64,000 bases of DNA from NCBI GenBank assembly GCA_017456765.1, contig JAFTIR010000002.1:1-64000 (forward strand), read 5' to 3'. The translations under genes and the position numbers were made by a program. Origin of the DNA: Clostridia bacterium (GTDB taxonomy: Bacteria; Bacillota; Clostridia; Oscillospirales; CAG-382). This document shows positions 22,353 to 31,697 of this stretch, piece by piece; within the stretch, counting starts at the first letter, position 1; the number at the start of each line of letters is the position of its first letter. The notes below the pieces were generated by a model. The model was not told the DNA's origin. It worked only from the letters and a program-made list of their open reading frames with translations, and did no database searches.

Positions 22353-23364
22353 TAAAAACAATGCGGATGAAAGACGCGGAAAGTCCGGCGTTTCCTTGAA
22401 AGATATTTTTCCGAAGGTTTTGTCTATTGTTGCCGCACTTACTCTGTGGTTTTATGTTGTTGACATGAGAACCACTATTGAAGAAAAGGTTATTTCAGGA
22501 ATACCTGTTGTAATTCAGAATTTTGATGCGGAGGCAAACCTTGATGTCATTTCGGGTAAAGAGCATACGGTTGAAGTGACGGTAAGCGGCATCAAAAATG
22601 AAATTGAAAAAATCACTCAGAACGATATTGTCGTAACTGCCGACATGAACGGAATAAACGCTGCAGGTAACTACAAGCTGGATTTGAATGTTACGACGCC
22701 GTCGGGTATTTCCGTCATTAAAAAGTCCTCGACTGAAATTACGGTAACGGTTGATAAAACGACAAGTCGTTCGATTCCAATTAAGGTTGACTGTTCCGAT
22801 TATGTTCTTGACTCATCCGTTTCCGATATTGGAACACCCACTTGTCTTCCCACCGACTATATTCAGGTTACGGGGCCGCAAAAGATTGTTGATTCGATTG
22901 ACAGAATGCTTGTTAAACTCAACATCGATGTGATTAAGGAGTCCATTAACTACAAGAACTGCACTGTTGTTCCCGTTGATAAGAACGGAAATGTTGTACA
23001 AAGCCCGTATATCAAGCTCAATCAGGCAACGGTGGATGTTCATATACCCGTTTATAAGGAAGCAGAGGTTGAGGTTATTCCTGTTTACAGTGATGAGCTT
23101 AATTATATAATCTCATACTCCGATTTCTCACCTAAAATTGTAACAATTCGCGGTACTGTTGAAGCTGTCAACAGCGTTGATGAAATTTACACAGAAACAA
23201 TAGACGTTGAAAAGGCAAAACCTGTTATAAATGCAAGTCTTAATATTCCGAGCGGTATAACAGTTACCGACAAATCGGGAAACCCCGTTCATTCCGTGAG
23301 AATAAACGGTTTTGAAGTAAGACCGCTTATGACAGTTGAAAATAAACCGGAAATTGATGAATAA
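22342..23364 (+). CDS. cdaR: CdaA regulatory protein CdaR (YbbR-domain)
   Basis: A 340-residue protein with a short cytoplasmic N-terminus, one transmembrane helix near residues 26-45 and then repeated YbbR domains of about 80 residues each, recognisable by 'GIPVVIQN', 'SIPIKVD' and 'VTIRGTVEAVNSVD'. CdaR binds CdaA at the membrane and modulates c-di-AMP synthesis. GGAGG precedes the ATG. In Bacillus and many Firmicutes glmM follows; here it does not. Confidence 0.93.
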   Translation: MFSNKNNADERRGKSGVSLKDIFPKVLSIVAALTLWFYVVDMRTTIEEKVISGIPVVIQNFDAEANLDVISGKEHTVEVTVSGIKNEIEKITQNDIVVTADMNGINAAGNYKLDLNVTTPSGISVIKKSSTEITVTVDKTTSRSIPIKVDCSDYVLDSSVSDIGTPTCLPTDYIQVTGPQKIVDSIDRMLVKLNIDVIKESINYKNCTVVPVDKNGNVVQSPYIKLNQATVDVHIPVYKEAEVEVIPVYSDELNYIISYSDFSPKIVTIRGTVEAVNSVDEIYTETIDVEKAKPVINASLNIPSGITVTDKSGNPVHSVRINGFEVRPLMTVENKPEIDE

Positions 23365-24964
23365 TATACTTGCACTCGTCAGAAACGTAAAAATTAAATG
23401 CACCTTTGATTCATCCGAGGTGCTTGACTGCGCCGCCATAAAGAAGGCTCTTAAAATTCTCCGTTCTGCCTTGCACGCATCCTTTTCAGAAAGCGATGCC
23501 TTTGTCTACAAAAAGTCTGTTGATGCAAGAGATAGGGGAGATATTCTTCTTGTTTATACCGTGGCGGTTTCTGTACCCGAAGAAATGCTTTCAAAAAAAG
23601 TTCGCGGTGTAGATTTTCTTGTGATGCAGAATTATGACGAAATGTTTTTGCACAGCAAGAAAACAGAGTCTTCTCCTGTGGTTGTCGGATTTGGTCCGAG
23701 CGGAATGTTCTGTGCCCTTGTTCTTGCAAAGGCAGGGCTTTGTCCTGTTGTAATAGAGCGCGGTGCGGATGTTGATGAAAGGGCGAAAAAGGTAGATTCC
23801 TATTGGAAAGACGGTATTCTTGATACCGAGACAAATGTTCAGTTCGGAGAGGGCGGGGCAGGTACTTTTTCAGACGGTAAGCTGCTTACAAGAATTAGCG
23901 ACAAGCTTTCGGGCTATGTTCTCTCAGAGCTTGTCCGCCACGGCGCGCCAAAGGAAATCGCCTATCTTGCAAAACCCCACATCGGTACGGACAATCTCAG
24001 AAATGTTGTTAAGAGCATAAGAAAAGAGATTATTTCTCTCGGCGGCAAGGTGCTTTTCAATACAAAACTCGAGAGTATTTGTGCAGATGCTTCGGGAAGA
24101 GTTACATCTGTTGTACTTGGAAACGGTGAAGAACTGAAGTGTGATTCGCTGTTTCTGTGTATAGGTCACAGCGCGAGAGATACAGTTAAAAATCTTATGT
24201 CAAACAATGTTTCGGTTTTGCCAAAGCCCTTTTCTGTCGGCGTTCGTATAGAACACCTGCAGTCAGATATTAACGACGCGCTTTACGGTGATTTTGCAGG
24301 TGCCGAGTGTCTTGGCGCAGCGCAATATACTCTTTCGAGAAAATACGGCACAAGGGCTGTTTATTCCTTCTGTATGTGTCCCGGAGGAACTGTTGTTGCA
24401 TCGGCGTCGGATAAAAACCAGATTGTAACAAATGGTATGAGCTACTATGCCCGTGACGGAAAAAATGCAAACTCAGCCATTGCAGTTTCGGTTGATACGG
24501 AGGACTTTGGTAATACGGTTGAGGGTGCCATTCGCTTTCAGGAGGACATTGAAAAAAGAGCCTACGCGGTTGCCGGCGGTGACGGTACTGCACCGATTCA
24601 GCTTCTTTCCGACTTTTTTGAAGGGAAGGCTGAAAGCGCGCCGGACAAGATTATTCCGACATACACAGGTCGTGTCGCTGTGAGAAATGCCGACGATGTT
24701 TTCCCGAAATTTATAACTGACGGTTTAAGACGCGGAATATCCGATTTTGACAGAGATATAAAAGGTTTTTCATGTGGCAGTGCTGTTCTCACTTTTCCAG
24801 AGACGAGAACATCTTCACCTGTGAGAATACCGAGAAACGATAAGTTTTTAGCCGACGGCTTTCTTAACCTTTACCCCTGCGGTGAGGGTGCGGGATATGC
24901 CGGAGGTATTACAAGTGCGGCAGTTGACGGAATCAAGGCGGCAATCTGCTATTTGAACAATTAG
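23357..24964 (+). CDS. FAD-dependent oxidoreductase
   Basis: A 535-residue flavoprotein of the group annotated as NAD(FAD)-utilising dehydrogenases. An N-terminal domain of about 100 residues precedes the dinucleotide-binding motif 'GFGPSGMFCA' (111-120). Further family motifs are 'QFGEGGAGTFSDGKL' and, at the C-terminus, 'PCGEGAGYAGGI'. Homologues occur next to cell-envelope or cdaA genes in many Clostridia, but the substrate is not known. The ATG at 23357 overlaps the end of cdaR. Confidence 0.85.
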   Translation: MNNILALVRNVKIKCTFDSSEVLDCAAIKKALKILRSALHASFSESDAFVYKKSVDARDRGDILLVYTVAVSVPEEMLSKKVRGVDFLVMQNYDEMFLHSKKTESSPVVVGFGPSGMFCALVLAKAGLCPVVIERGADVDERAKKVDSYWKDGILDTETNVQFGEGGAGTFSDGKLLTRISDKLSGYVLSELVRHGAPKEIAYLAKPHIGTDNLRNVVKSIRKEIISLGGKVLFNTKLESICADASGRVTSVVLGNGEELKCDSLFLCIGHSARDTVKNLMSNNVSVLPKPFSVGVRIEHLQSDINDALYGDFAGAECLGAAQYTLSRKYGTRAVYSFCMCPGGTVVASASDKNQIVTNGMSYYARDGKNANSAIAVSVDTEDFGNTVEGAIRFQEDIEKRAYAVAGGDGTAPIQLLSDFFEGKAESAPDKIIPTYTGRVAVRNADDVFPKFITDGLRRGISDFDRDIKGFSCGSAVLTFPETRTSSPVRIPRNDKFLADGFLNLYPCGEGAGYAGGITSAAVDGIKAAICYLNN

Positions 24965-24976
24965 AAAAGGTGTAAA

Positions 24977-25435
24977 ATGAAAGCTGTAGGAATAGTTACA
25001 AAAACTGAAAACAATTCGGCAATTGTTGTTTCCGAAAGAAGCAGTGCCTGCTCTTCATGCCACAATTGCGAGGCAAAGGGAGCGTGTCATGCGGAGATTG
25101 TATTCGGAGAGCAGACACAGAGTGTTGAGGTGTCGGTAAAAAACACGGTCGGTGCAAAATGCGGTGACAAGGTTGAGCTTGAAAGCTCGACTTTGGGAAC
25201 TCTTGCGGCGGCTTTTTCGGTTTTTGTTGTTCCTGTCGTGCTGACACTGATGTCCTATTTTTTGTTAAAGGACAGTTTAGAACAAAGTAATTTATTACCC
25301 ATTGTGCTTATTGCTGTGTTTTGCATCGGCTTTTTTGTGCTCGGGAAAATAATAAATCAGGTTATCAAGAAAAAACACACAATTTATATTGTCGGAATTT
25401 TAGAGGAGAGTAAAGAGAATCTTGAAGCAGAATAA
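24977..25435 (+). CDS. rseC: RseC/SoxR-reducing system family membrane protein
   Basis: A 152-residue protein with an N-terminal domain bearing the Cys motif 'CSSCHNCEAKGAC' (residues about 25-37) and two membrane helices ('LAAAFSVFVVPVVLTLMSYF' and 'LLPIVLIAVFCIGFFVLG'). RseC proteins accompany Rnf/Rsx electron-transfer complexes or redox control of SoxR. In anaerobes they are often detached from rnf, as here, and the role is unclear. The end overlaps recJ by 14 bases. Confidence 0.85.
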   Translation: MKAVGIVTKTENNSAIVVSERSSACSSCHNCEAKGACHAEIVFGEQTQSVEVSVKNTVGAKCGDKVELESSTLGTLAAAFSVFVVPVVLTLMSYFLLKDSLEQSNLLPIVLIAVFCIGFFVLGKIINQVIKKKHTIYIVGILEESKENLEAE

Positions 25436-27521
25436 TACTAAAAACATATGGACAATCGGAAATTATGATACTGATAAGGTAGAAACCCTTGTTAATGAGC
25501 TTTCACTCAAGGAGTTTCTTTCAAAGGTTCTTGTAGCTAAGGGTTTTGACACACCTGAAAAAGCCTCTGAATACCTTAATGGCACAATAAACAGCCTTGC
25601 CGACCCGTTTCTTCTCAAGGACATGGACAAGGCAGTAAATAAAATTAAATCGGCGGTAGGTAATCATGACAAAATCATGATTTACGGTGATTATGACGTT
25701 GACGGTATCACATCGGTTGCGGCTCTTTGGAGGTATCTTACGTTCAAGGGCGCGGATGTGTGCTGTTACATACCCGAGCGCATAAACGAAGGTTACGGAC
25801 TTAACTCCCAGGCAATTGCGAAATTCGCCGAGGAGGGAGTTAAACTGATAATCACCGTTGACAGCGGTATTACTGCTCATGAGGAGATTGAGTTTGCAAA
25901 ATCTCTCGGAATTGATGTTGTCATTACCGACCATCACGAGTGTAGAGAAGAGCTTCCCGAGGCTGTGGCTGTTGTCAATCCCCACAGAGAAGACAGCGAA
26001 TATCCCTTCAAGGAGCTTGCTGGGGTTGGTGTTGTATTCAGACTTATCTGTGCATATGAGGGCAACAGAAATCTTTCAAATATCTGTGCAAAATACAGCG
26101 ACATAGTAGCTCTCGGTACGGTTGCCGATGTTATGCCGATTGTGGGAGAGAACAGAATAATCGTAAAGCATGGTCTTGCTTCTCTTGTCAATACTAAGAA
26201 CAAAGGTCTTTGCTCACTTATTGAGCAGACCTTTGCCGAAAGAAAATCGTCACAGAGAAAAAATATCACAGCCGCTTCCATCGGCTTTGGTCTTGCACCG
26301 AGAATAAATGCGGCAGGAAGAATCGGAAATGTAAATCAGGCTCTTAAACTTCTTATAACCGAAAATAAAGCCGAGGCTGACAATATAGCCACCTATCTCT
26401 GTGCCGTTAACCGTGAAAGACAGCTTATTGAAAACATGATTTTTGAAGAGGCTGTTAACCAGATTGAGTCGAACCACGATTTTGACAACGATAAGGTGAT
26501 TGTGCTTGTATCGGAAAAATGGCACCTTGGTGTTATCGGTATAGTTGCATCAAAGATTACCGAGAGATATAAGCTTCCTTCAATTCTCATTTCCATCGAC
26601 GGTGATGTCGGTAAGGGCTCGGGCAGAAGTATAAAGGGCTTTAACATAAATGAAGCAATATCTGAATGTAAGAGCCTGCTTATCAAATACGGCGGACATG
26701 AGCTTGCGGCCGGACTTACAATTGACAAAAGCAACATTGATGCCTTCAGACGTGCTATTAACGAATATGCGAAAGGCTCTTTTGATTTCAGTTCTGTTTG
26801 CAATTACATTGATGCAGATTTTGAAATTGACGTAAAGGATGTAACGGTTGGGCACGCAAAAGAGCTTCAGAGCATGGAGCCGTTCGGTCTTCAGAATCCG
26901 CTTCCTTTGTTCTTTATCAAGGATGCAAAGATAAGCGAGCTTTATCCGATAGGCGACGGAAAGCATATCAAAATGATTATTGAAAAGAACGGTTTTCTTG
27001 CTACGGCTCTCTATTTCGGTATGTCTTCAGACAGATTTGCTTTCTCCGAAGGGGATACAGTTGATTTCATGTGCAACATGGACATCAATGATTTCAGGGG
27101 AACTCTCTCTGTACAGCTTATTGTAAAAGATGTGAGAATGTCCGAGAGGGACAATCTTGAAAAATTACATAACGAGAAGGCTTTTGAAGAGCTTATGTCG
27201 GGAAATTACAGTGTAAGAGCAAAGGACGTTCCATCTATGACGGAATTCCGTGCGGCATTTCTTTATCTAAAATCGGTTATACGTGATTTTGATGTTGAAA
27301 AGAATCTTAGCATCTGGAAATGTTCAAGAGATTTGTCCAAGCAGTATTCTGCCGAATGCTCTCACCTGATGTTCAACATTATTCTCACAGTTTTTGAAGA
27401 GATGAAACTTATTTCTCTCTCGAGGGAAAACAGCGACAGCGTTTATGTTTCGTTATGCAAAACCGAGGGGAAAATCAACATTGAAAGCTCGGATTTTCTT
27501 TCAAAGATTAGCAAAATATAG
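25422..27521 (+). CDS. recJ: Single-stranded-DNA-specific exonuclease RecJ
   Basis: A 699-residue RecJ with DHH-domain motifs 'IYGDYDVDGITS' near residue 87, 'VDSGI', 'VITDHHEC' and the DHHA1 motif 'GSGRSIKGFN', followed by an OB-like domain. It degrades single-stranded DNA 5' to 3' in recombination and mismatch repair. It starts at TTG 25422, within the end of rseC, with AAAGAG upstream. It is longer than E. coli RecJ because of a C-terminal extension common in Firmicutes. Confidence 0.95.
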   Translation: MKQNNTKNIWTIGNYDTDKVETLVNELSLKEFLSKVLVAKGFDTPEKASEYLNGTINSLADPFLLKDMDKAVNKIKSAVGNHDKIMIYGDYDVDGITSVAALWRYLTFKGADVCCYIPERINEGYGLNSQAIAKFAEEGVKLIITVDSGITAHEEIEFAKSLGIDVVITDHHECREELPEAVAVVNPHREDSEYPFKELAGVGVVFRLICAYEGNRNLSNICAKYSDIVALGTVADVMPIVGENRIIVKHGLASLVNTKNKGLCSLIEQTFAERKSSQRKNITAASIGFGLAPRINAAGRIGNVNQALKLLITENKAEADNIATYLCAVNRERQLIENMIFEEAVNQIESNHDFDNDKVIVLVSEKWHLGVIGIVASKITERYKLPSILISIDGDVGKGSGRSIKGFNINEAISECKSLLIKYGGHELAAGLTIDKSNIDAFRRAINEYAKGSFDFSSVCNYIDADFEIDVKDVTVGHAKELQSMEPFGLQNPLPLFFIKDAKISELYPIGDGKHIKMIIEKNGFLATALYFGMSSDRFAFSEGDTVDFMCNMDINDFRGTLSVQLIVKDVRMSERDNLEKLHNEKAFEELMSGNYSVRAKDVPSMTEFRAAFLYLKSVIRDFDVEKNLSIWKCSRDLSKQYSAECSHLMFNIILTVFEEMKLISLSRENSDSVYVSLCKTEGKINIESSDFLSKISKI

Positions 27522-27539
27522 TTTAAGGATGTAATTACT

Positions 27540-29774
27540 TTGGCTGGTTATTATACATTTGACGACCTGAAGAAAAAACTTATAGATTCAGGCAATAAAT
27601 ATGATTTTGATAAAATTCAGCGTGCATATGATTATGCTGCCTTTCTTCATGACGGGCAGTTCAGAAAATCGGGTGAGCCTTATATTTCTCACCCGCTTTG
27701 CGTTGCTGAAATTGTATCGGATTTGAAACTTGACACCGACTCGATTTGTGCCTCGCTTCTTCATGATGTACTTGAGGATTGCAAGGATAAAACCTGTGAT
27801 GAAGAAGTAAAGCGTCTTTTCGGTAACGAGGTCTTTGAGCTTGTTGATGGTCTTACAAAGCTTCCCACTATCTTTTTTGAAGACAAACAGGAGGCAAGCA
27901 TCGAGAACACAAGAAAACTCTTTCTTGCGATGAATCACGACATACGTGTAATCTTTATAAAATTTGCCGACCGTCTTCACAACATGAGAACTCTCAACGC
28001 AAAAAGCGAGGAAAAGCAGAGAATTATTGCGCTTGAAACAATGCATCTCTACGCTCCGCTTGCGCATAGACTCGGTGTTCAGAAAATCAAAACCGAGCTT
28101 GAAAATCTTGCTCTTCGCTATCTTGACCCGATAGGCTATGATGAAGTTAAGAATGACATCGAATACAGATACGGTGAAAACAAGGACTTTCTCGAGCAAT
28201 CTAAGAAGCTCGTTGAAGAAAAACTTGAAGAAGCAGGAATCAAGTTTAATCTATCGGGCAGAGTAAAGTCGATTTACAGCATCTATAAAAAGATGTTCAA
28301 TCAGAGAAAGAGTTTTGATGAAATCTATGACTTTTATGCCATAAGAATTATAGTTGACAGTGAGCTTGAATGTTACACTGTTCTCGGTCTTATCCACGAG
28401 ATGTTTAATCTCATGCCGGGCAGATTCAAGGATTATATTTCTCTTCCAAAGCCAAACATGTACCGCTCACTTCATACAACTGTTATCGGCAGACACGGTA
28501 TTCCCTTTGAGGTTCAGATAAGAACCTGGGATATGCACACTGTTGCAGAATACGGTATTGCGGCTCACTGGATGTACAAGTCCGGTGAAAAGGAAAAGGA
28601 CAATATAACCGAAAAGCTGCACTGGATTAAAACGCTTATTGAAAATGAAACAGAGTCGGGGGATGCCGATGAATTTCTGCGCCCTCTCAAGGTTGACCTT
28701 TATGAGGATGAAACCTTTATATTCACGCCAAAGGGCGACGTAAAGAGTCTGCCTCACGGCTCGACGACAATTGACTTTGCATATTCCATTCACTCGCAGA
28801 TTGGTAACAAGATGATCGGTGCCAAGGTCAATGGTGTAATTGTACCGATTGATACGGTGCTGAAGAATGCTGACATCTGCGAAATTGTTACCTCCTCGTC
28901 CTCAGGTGGTCCAAGCCGTGACTGGCTTAAAATTGTAAAGACGAGTGAAGCCAAGAACAAAATTCGTCAGTGGTTCAAAAAGGAAAAGAGAGACGAAAAC
29001 ATCTTAGAGGGCAAGCTTGAAATCGAAAAGGAATTCAAGCATTACGGAAAGCCCTATACCGAAGCTCAGAAGAATGAGATTATCGAAAATGTATCAAAAC
29101 GCGCAGGATACCCCGATGTTGACGACTTTTATAACAATATTGGCTACGGCGGTGTTTCTGTCTCCAAATTTGCCGCAAAGCTGAAGGATGAATTTGACAG
29201 AATTGTTGCACCCGAGGTTGACAAAATGTCAAATCCCATGGAGGAAATCGTCAACAACAATAAGATTGCCGAAGAAAGAAGAGCAAAGGACACTCATCAG
29301 AGTGTTATCGTTGACAGCATTGACAACTGTCAGGTAAGATTCGCAAAATGCTGTAATCCACTTCCCGGTGACAGCATTATCGGCTTTGTAACACGTGGCT
29401 TTGGTGTTTCGGTTCATAAGTATGACTGTCCCAATGCAAAGGCAGGCATTGCAAAGGAAGATGAAAAGGACAGATGGGTTACCGTCAGATGGTCAAAGAG
29501 CAGTCTTGAAACAGGAGAGAACACAACAGGCTCATTTGAGGCACTTCTTCAGATTTTTGCCTATAATTCTTTCCAGGTATTTGCCGATATTACATCTGTT
29601 TTCGCGGACATGAGGGTTCAGGTACATTCCATGAATTCAAAGGAATCAGGAGGCGACGGCATGATTATCATGCTCAACATTACCTGCCGTAACACATCCC
29701 ATGTAAATTCCATTATTTCAAGATTAAAAAAGGTTAAAAACGTAATTGACGTTACAAGAGGTTTTTCTTCATGA
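27540..29774 (+). CDS. rel: Bifunctional (p)ppGpp synthetase/hydrolase (Rel)
   Basis: A 744-residue RSH protein: HD hydrolase domain ('HPLCVAEIVSDL', 'LLHDVLEDC', 'FADRLHNMRTL'), synthetase domain ('YAIRIIV', 'PNMYRSLHTTVIG'), TGS domain ('FTPKGDVKSLPHGST'), a zinc-finger/helical region with 'RFAKCCNPLPGD', and a C-terminal ACT domain. It makes and degrades the starvation alarmone. TTG at 27540 follows AAGGATG. It overlaps dtd by four bases, a standard pairing in Firmicutes. Confidence 0.97.
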   Translation: MAGYYTFDDLKKKLIDSGNKYDFDKIQRAYDYAAFLHDGQFRKSGEPYISHPLCVAEIVSDLKLDTDSICASLLHDVLEDCKDKTCDEEVKRLFGNEVFELVDGLTKLPTIFFEDKQEASIENTRKLFLAMNHDIRVIFIKFADRLHNMRTLNAKSEEKQRIIALETMHLYAPLAHRLGVQKIKTELENLALRYLDPIGYDEVKNDIEYRYGENKDFLEQSKKLVEEKLEEAGIKFNLSGRVKSIYSIYKKMFNQRKSFDEIYDFYAIRIIVDSELECYTVLGLIHEMFNLMPGRFKDYISLPKPNMYRSLHTTVIGRHGIPFEVQIRTWDMHTVAEYGIAAHWMYKSGEKEKDNITEKLHWIKTLIENETESGDADEFLRPLKVDLYEDETFIFTPKGDVKSLPHGSTTIDFAYSIHSQIGNKMIGAKVNGVIVPIDTVLKNADICEIVTSSSSGGPSRDWLKIVKTSEAKNKIRQWFKKEKRDENILEGKLEIEKEFKHYGKPYTEAQKNEIIENVSKRAGYPDVDDFYNNIGYGGVSVSKFAAKLKDEFDRIVAPEVDKMSNPMEEIVNNNKIAEERRAKDTHQSVIVDSIDNCQVRFAKCCNPLPGDSIIGFVTRGFGVSVHKYDCPNAKAGIAKEDEKDRWVTVRWSKSSLETGENTTGSFEALLQIFAYNSFQVFADITSVFADMRVQVHSMNSKESGGDGMIIMLNITCRNTSHVNSIISRLKKVKNVIDVTRGFSS

Positions 29775-30232
29775 TAGCTTTAATTCAAAGAGTTACAAAC
29801 GCAAGTGTTGAAATTGAGGGGAAAATGTTTTCCGAAACACAAAACGGTTTTCTCATTTTGCTTGGCGTATATACAAACGATACCGAAAAGGAGGCTGAGT
29901 TTCTTGCCTCTAAGGTAGCAAAGCTAAGAATTTTTGAGGACGAAAACGGAAAGATGAATCTTTCTCCGCTTCAGCTTATTGAGAGTGGAAAAATATGCGA
30001 AATGATGGTTGTTTCGCAGTTTACCCTTTGTGCCGATTGCAAGGGACAGAACAGACCCTCATTTATAAACGCCGCACGTCCCGAAACGGCTGTGCCTCTG
30101 TATGAGTATTTCGTAAATCTCATGAAAGAGCAAGGGTTCTGTGTTAAGACGGGAGAGTTTGGTGCTGAAATGAAGGTAAGACTTCTCAACGACGGTCCCG
30201 TTACAATTATTCTTGATACGGACAAGCTATAA
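29771..30232 (+). CDS. dtd: D-aminoacyl-tRNA deacylase
   Basis: A 153-residue Dtd of normal length with both active-site signatures, 'SQFTLCAD' and 'NDGPVTIILDT' (the Gly-cisPro-type motif). It hydrolyses D-amino acids mischarged on tRNA, and Gly-tRNA(Ala). It is coupled to rel by an ATGA overlap. Confidence 0.96.
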   Translation: MIALIQRVTNASVEIEGKMFSETQNGFLILLGVYTNDTEKEAEFLASKVAKLRIFEDENGKMNLSPLQLIESGKICEMMVVSQFTLCADCKGQNRPSFINAARPETAVPLYEYFVNLMKEQGFCVKTGEFGAEMKVRLLNDGPVTIILDTDKL

Positions 30233-30234
30233 TA

Positions 30235-31692
30235 ATGAAGTTATTTATTGATGATACAACAAGCTCGGCAAAGCCGCTTTATTACCAGTCGCTGATTCTA
30301 CTCTTTCTGCCGTGTGAAAAATTCGGTGAGGGTGATAACGACAATTCTATGTATGTTAAAGCGTGGCAGCAGGATGGAATGAATTTCGTCGATGTGCGCC
30401 TTGAAGTCGGGGATAGGGTAAGCGAGAAGTCTTGCCGGCAGAGCATTGACACATCTGTATATTCGCAGATGAAAAATCTTATCGGAAGAACAATTCTTGA
30501 TGCTGCATTCGAGCTTTTCGGCACTGTACCTCCGTGGGGTATTTCTACGGGTGTAAAGCCGGTTAAACTTGCAAGAATGTTTGTTAAGGCTTTTGGCAAG
30601 GATGAGGCGCTTAGAATTCTTCGCGATGAGTATATGATACATCCCGGTAAAGCACAGATGGCGGTTGATGCGTGCATTTTTGAGGACGGGGTTATGGAAA
30701 ATATAGGTGTTAAACCCTGTTCCTTGTATATATCCATACCCTTTTGCCCGACCAAGTGTAATTATTGCTCGTTTGTGTCCTGCACGACGCCGCGACTTTT
30801 GTCACTGATACCGCAGTATGTCCTTGCTCTCAAAGATGAGCTATCACGGATTGCCGAGACAATAAAGGGCCTCGGACTTAATCTTAAGAGCGTGTATGTG
30901 GGTGGCGGAACTCCTGCGATTCTGTCGGCAGGGGAAATTGATTTGCTTCTCTCACATGTATATAATAAATTTGACACAGAGGGCTGTGAATTTACCTTTG
31001 AAGCAGGGCGTCCCGACTGTATTACCTATGATAAACTTAAGGTTTTGTCGGACTACGGTGTTCCGAGAATCAGCATAAACACCCAGACCACAAATGATGA
31101 AATCTTAAAGGGTGTCGGCAGAAATCATACATATGCCGATTTTGTCAGAGCATTTGAAACAGCACGTAAATTTGATTTTAAGTGTATAAATACCGACCTT
31201 ATTGCAGGACTACCGGGAGAGAGTCCAAAGTCTTTTCTAAAAAGTGTTAGGGATGTTGTTTCCTTGTCTCCCGAGAACATAACCGTACACGCCTTTACCT
31301 TAAAGCGTTCATCCAACTACAGAATCGGAGGAGAAAAATCCTATTCTTTAACAGATGCAGCGGCTATTGAAATGACGGACTGTGCGACAAAGCATCTCAC
31401 GGACGAGGGATTTTTGCCTTACTATGTCTACAGGCAAAAGAATACCGTCGGTAATCTTGAAAATGTCGGATATTCAAAAAAAGGCTTTGAAAGTATCTAC
31501 AATATTATTATGATGGGTGAGTATCATACTGTTTTCGGTGCCGGTGCGGGAAGTGTCACAAAAATTGTGACAGATAACGCAAATAAGGTCGACAGAATAT
31601 TTTCGCCCAAATATCCATATGAATTTCTTGATAAAGAAAAATATGCCGGCTTTGATGCCCGGCGTGTTTGCGAGTTACTTAAAGAAAGGTGA
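30235..31692 (+). CDS. hemZ: Coproporphyrinogen dehydrogenase HemZ (radical SAM)
   Basis: A 485-residue radical SAM protein. The N-terminal 160 residues are specific to HemZ; the iron-sulfur motif 'CPTKCNYC' (CxxxCxxC) is near residue 170, followed by 'VYVGGGTPAIL' and 'FTFEAGRPD'. It is annotated as the oxygen-independent decarboxylase of coproporphyrinogen III, but in many Clostridia lacking heme synthesis the role is unproven. It lies two bases after dtd and overlaps the GTG preceding the flippase. Confidence 0.9.
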   Translation: MKLFIDDTTSSAKPLYYQSLILLFLPCEKFGEGDNDNSMYVKAWQQDGMNFVDVRLEVGDRVSEKSCRQSIDTSVYSQMKNLIGRTILDAAFELFGTVPPWGISTGVKPVKLARMFVKAFGKDEALRILRDEYMIHPGKAQMAVDACIFEDGVMENIGVKPCSLYISIPFCPTKCNYCSFVSCTTPRLLSLIPQYVLALKDELSRIAETIKGLGLNLKSVYVGGGTPAILSAGEIDLLLSHVYNKFDTEGCEFTFEAGRPDCITYDKLKVLSDYGVPRISINTQTTNDEILKGVGRNHTYADFVRAFETARKFDFKCINTDLIAGLPGESPKSFLKSVRDVVSLSPENITVHAFTLKRSSNYRIGGEKSYSLTDAAAIEMTDCATKHLTDEGFLPYYVYRQKNTVGNLENVGYSKKGFESIYNIIMMGEYHTVFGAGAGSVTKIVTDNANKVDRIFSPKYPYEFLDKEKYAGFDARRVCELLKER

Positions 31693-31697
31693 TTTCA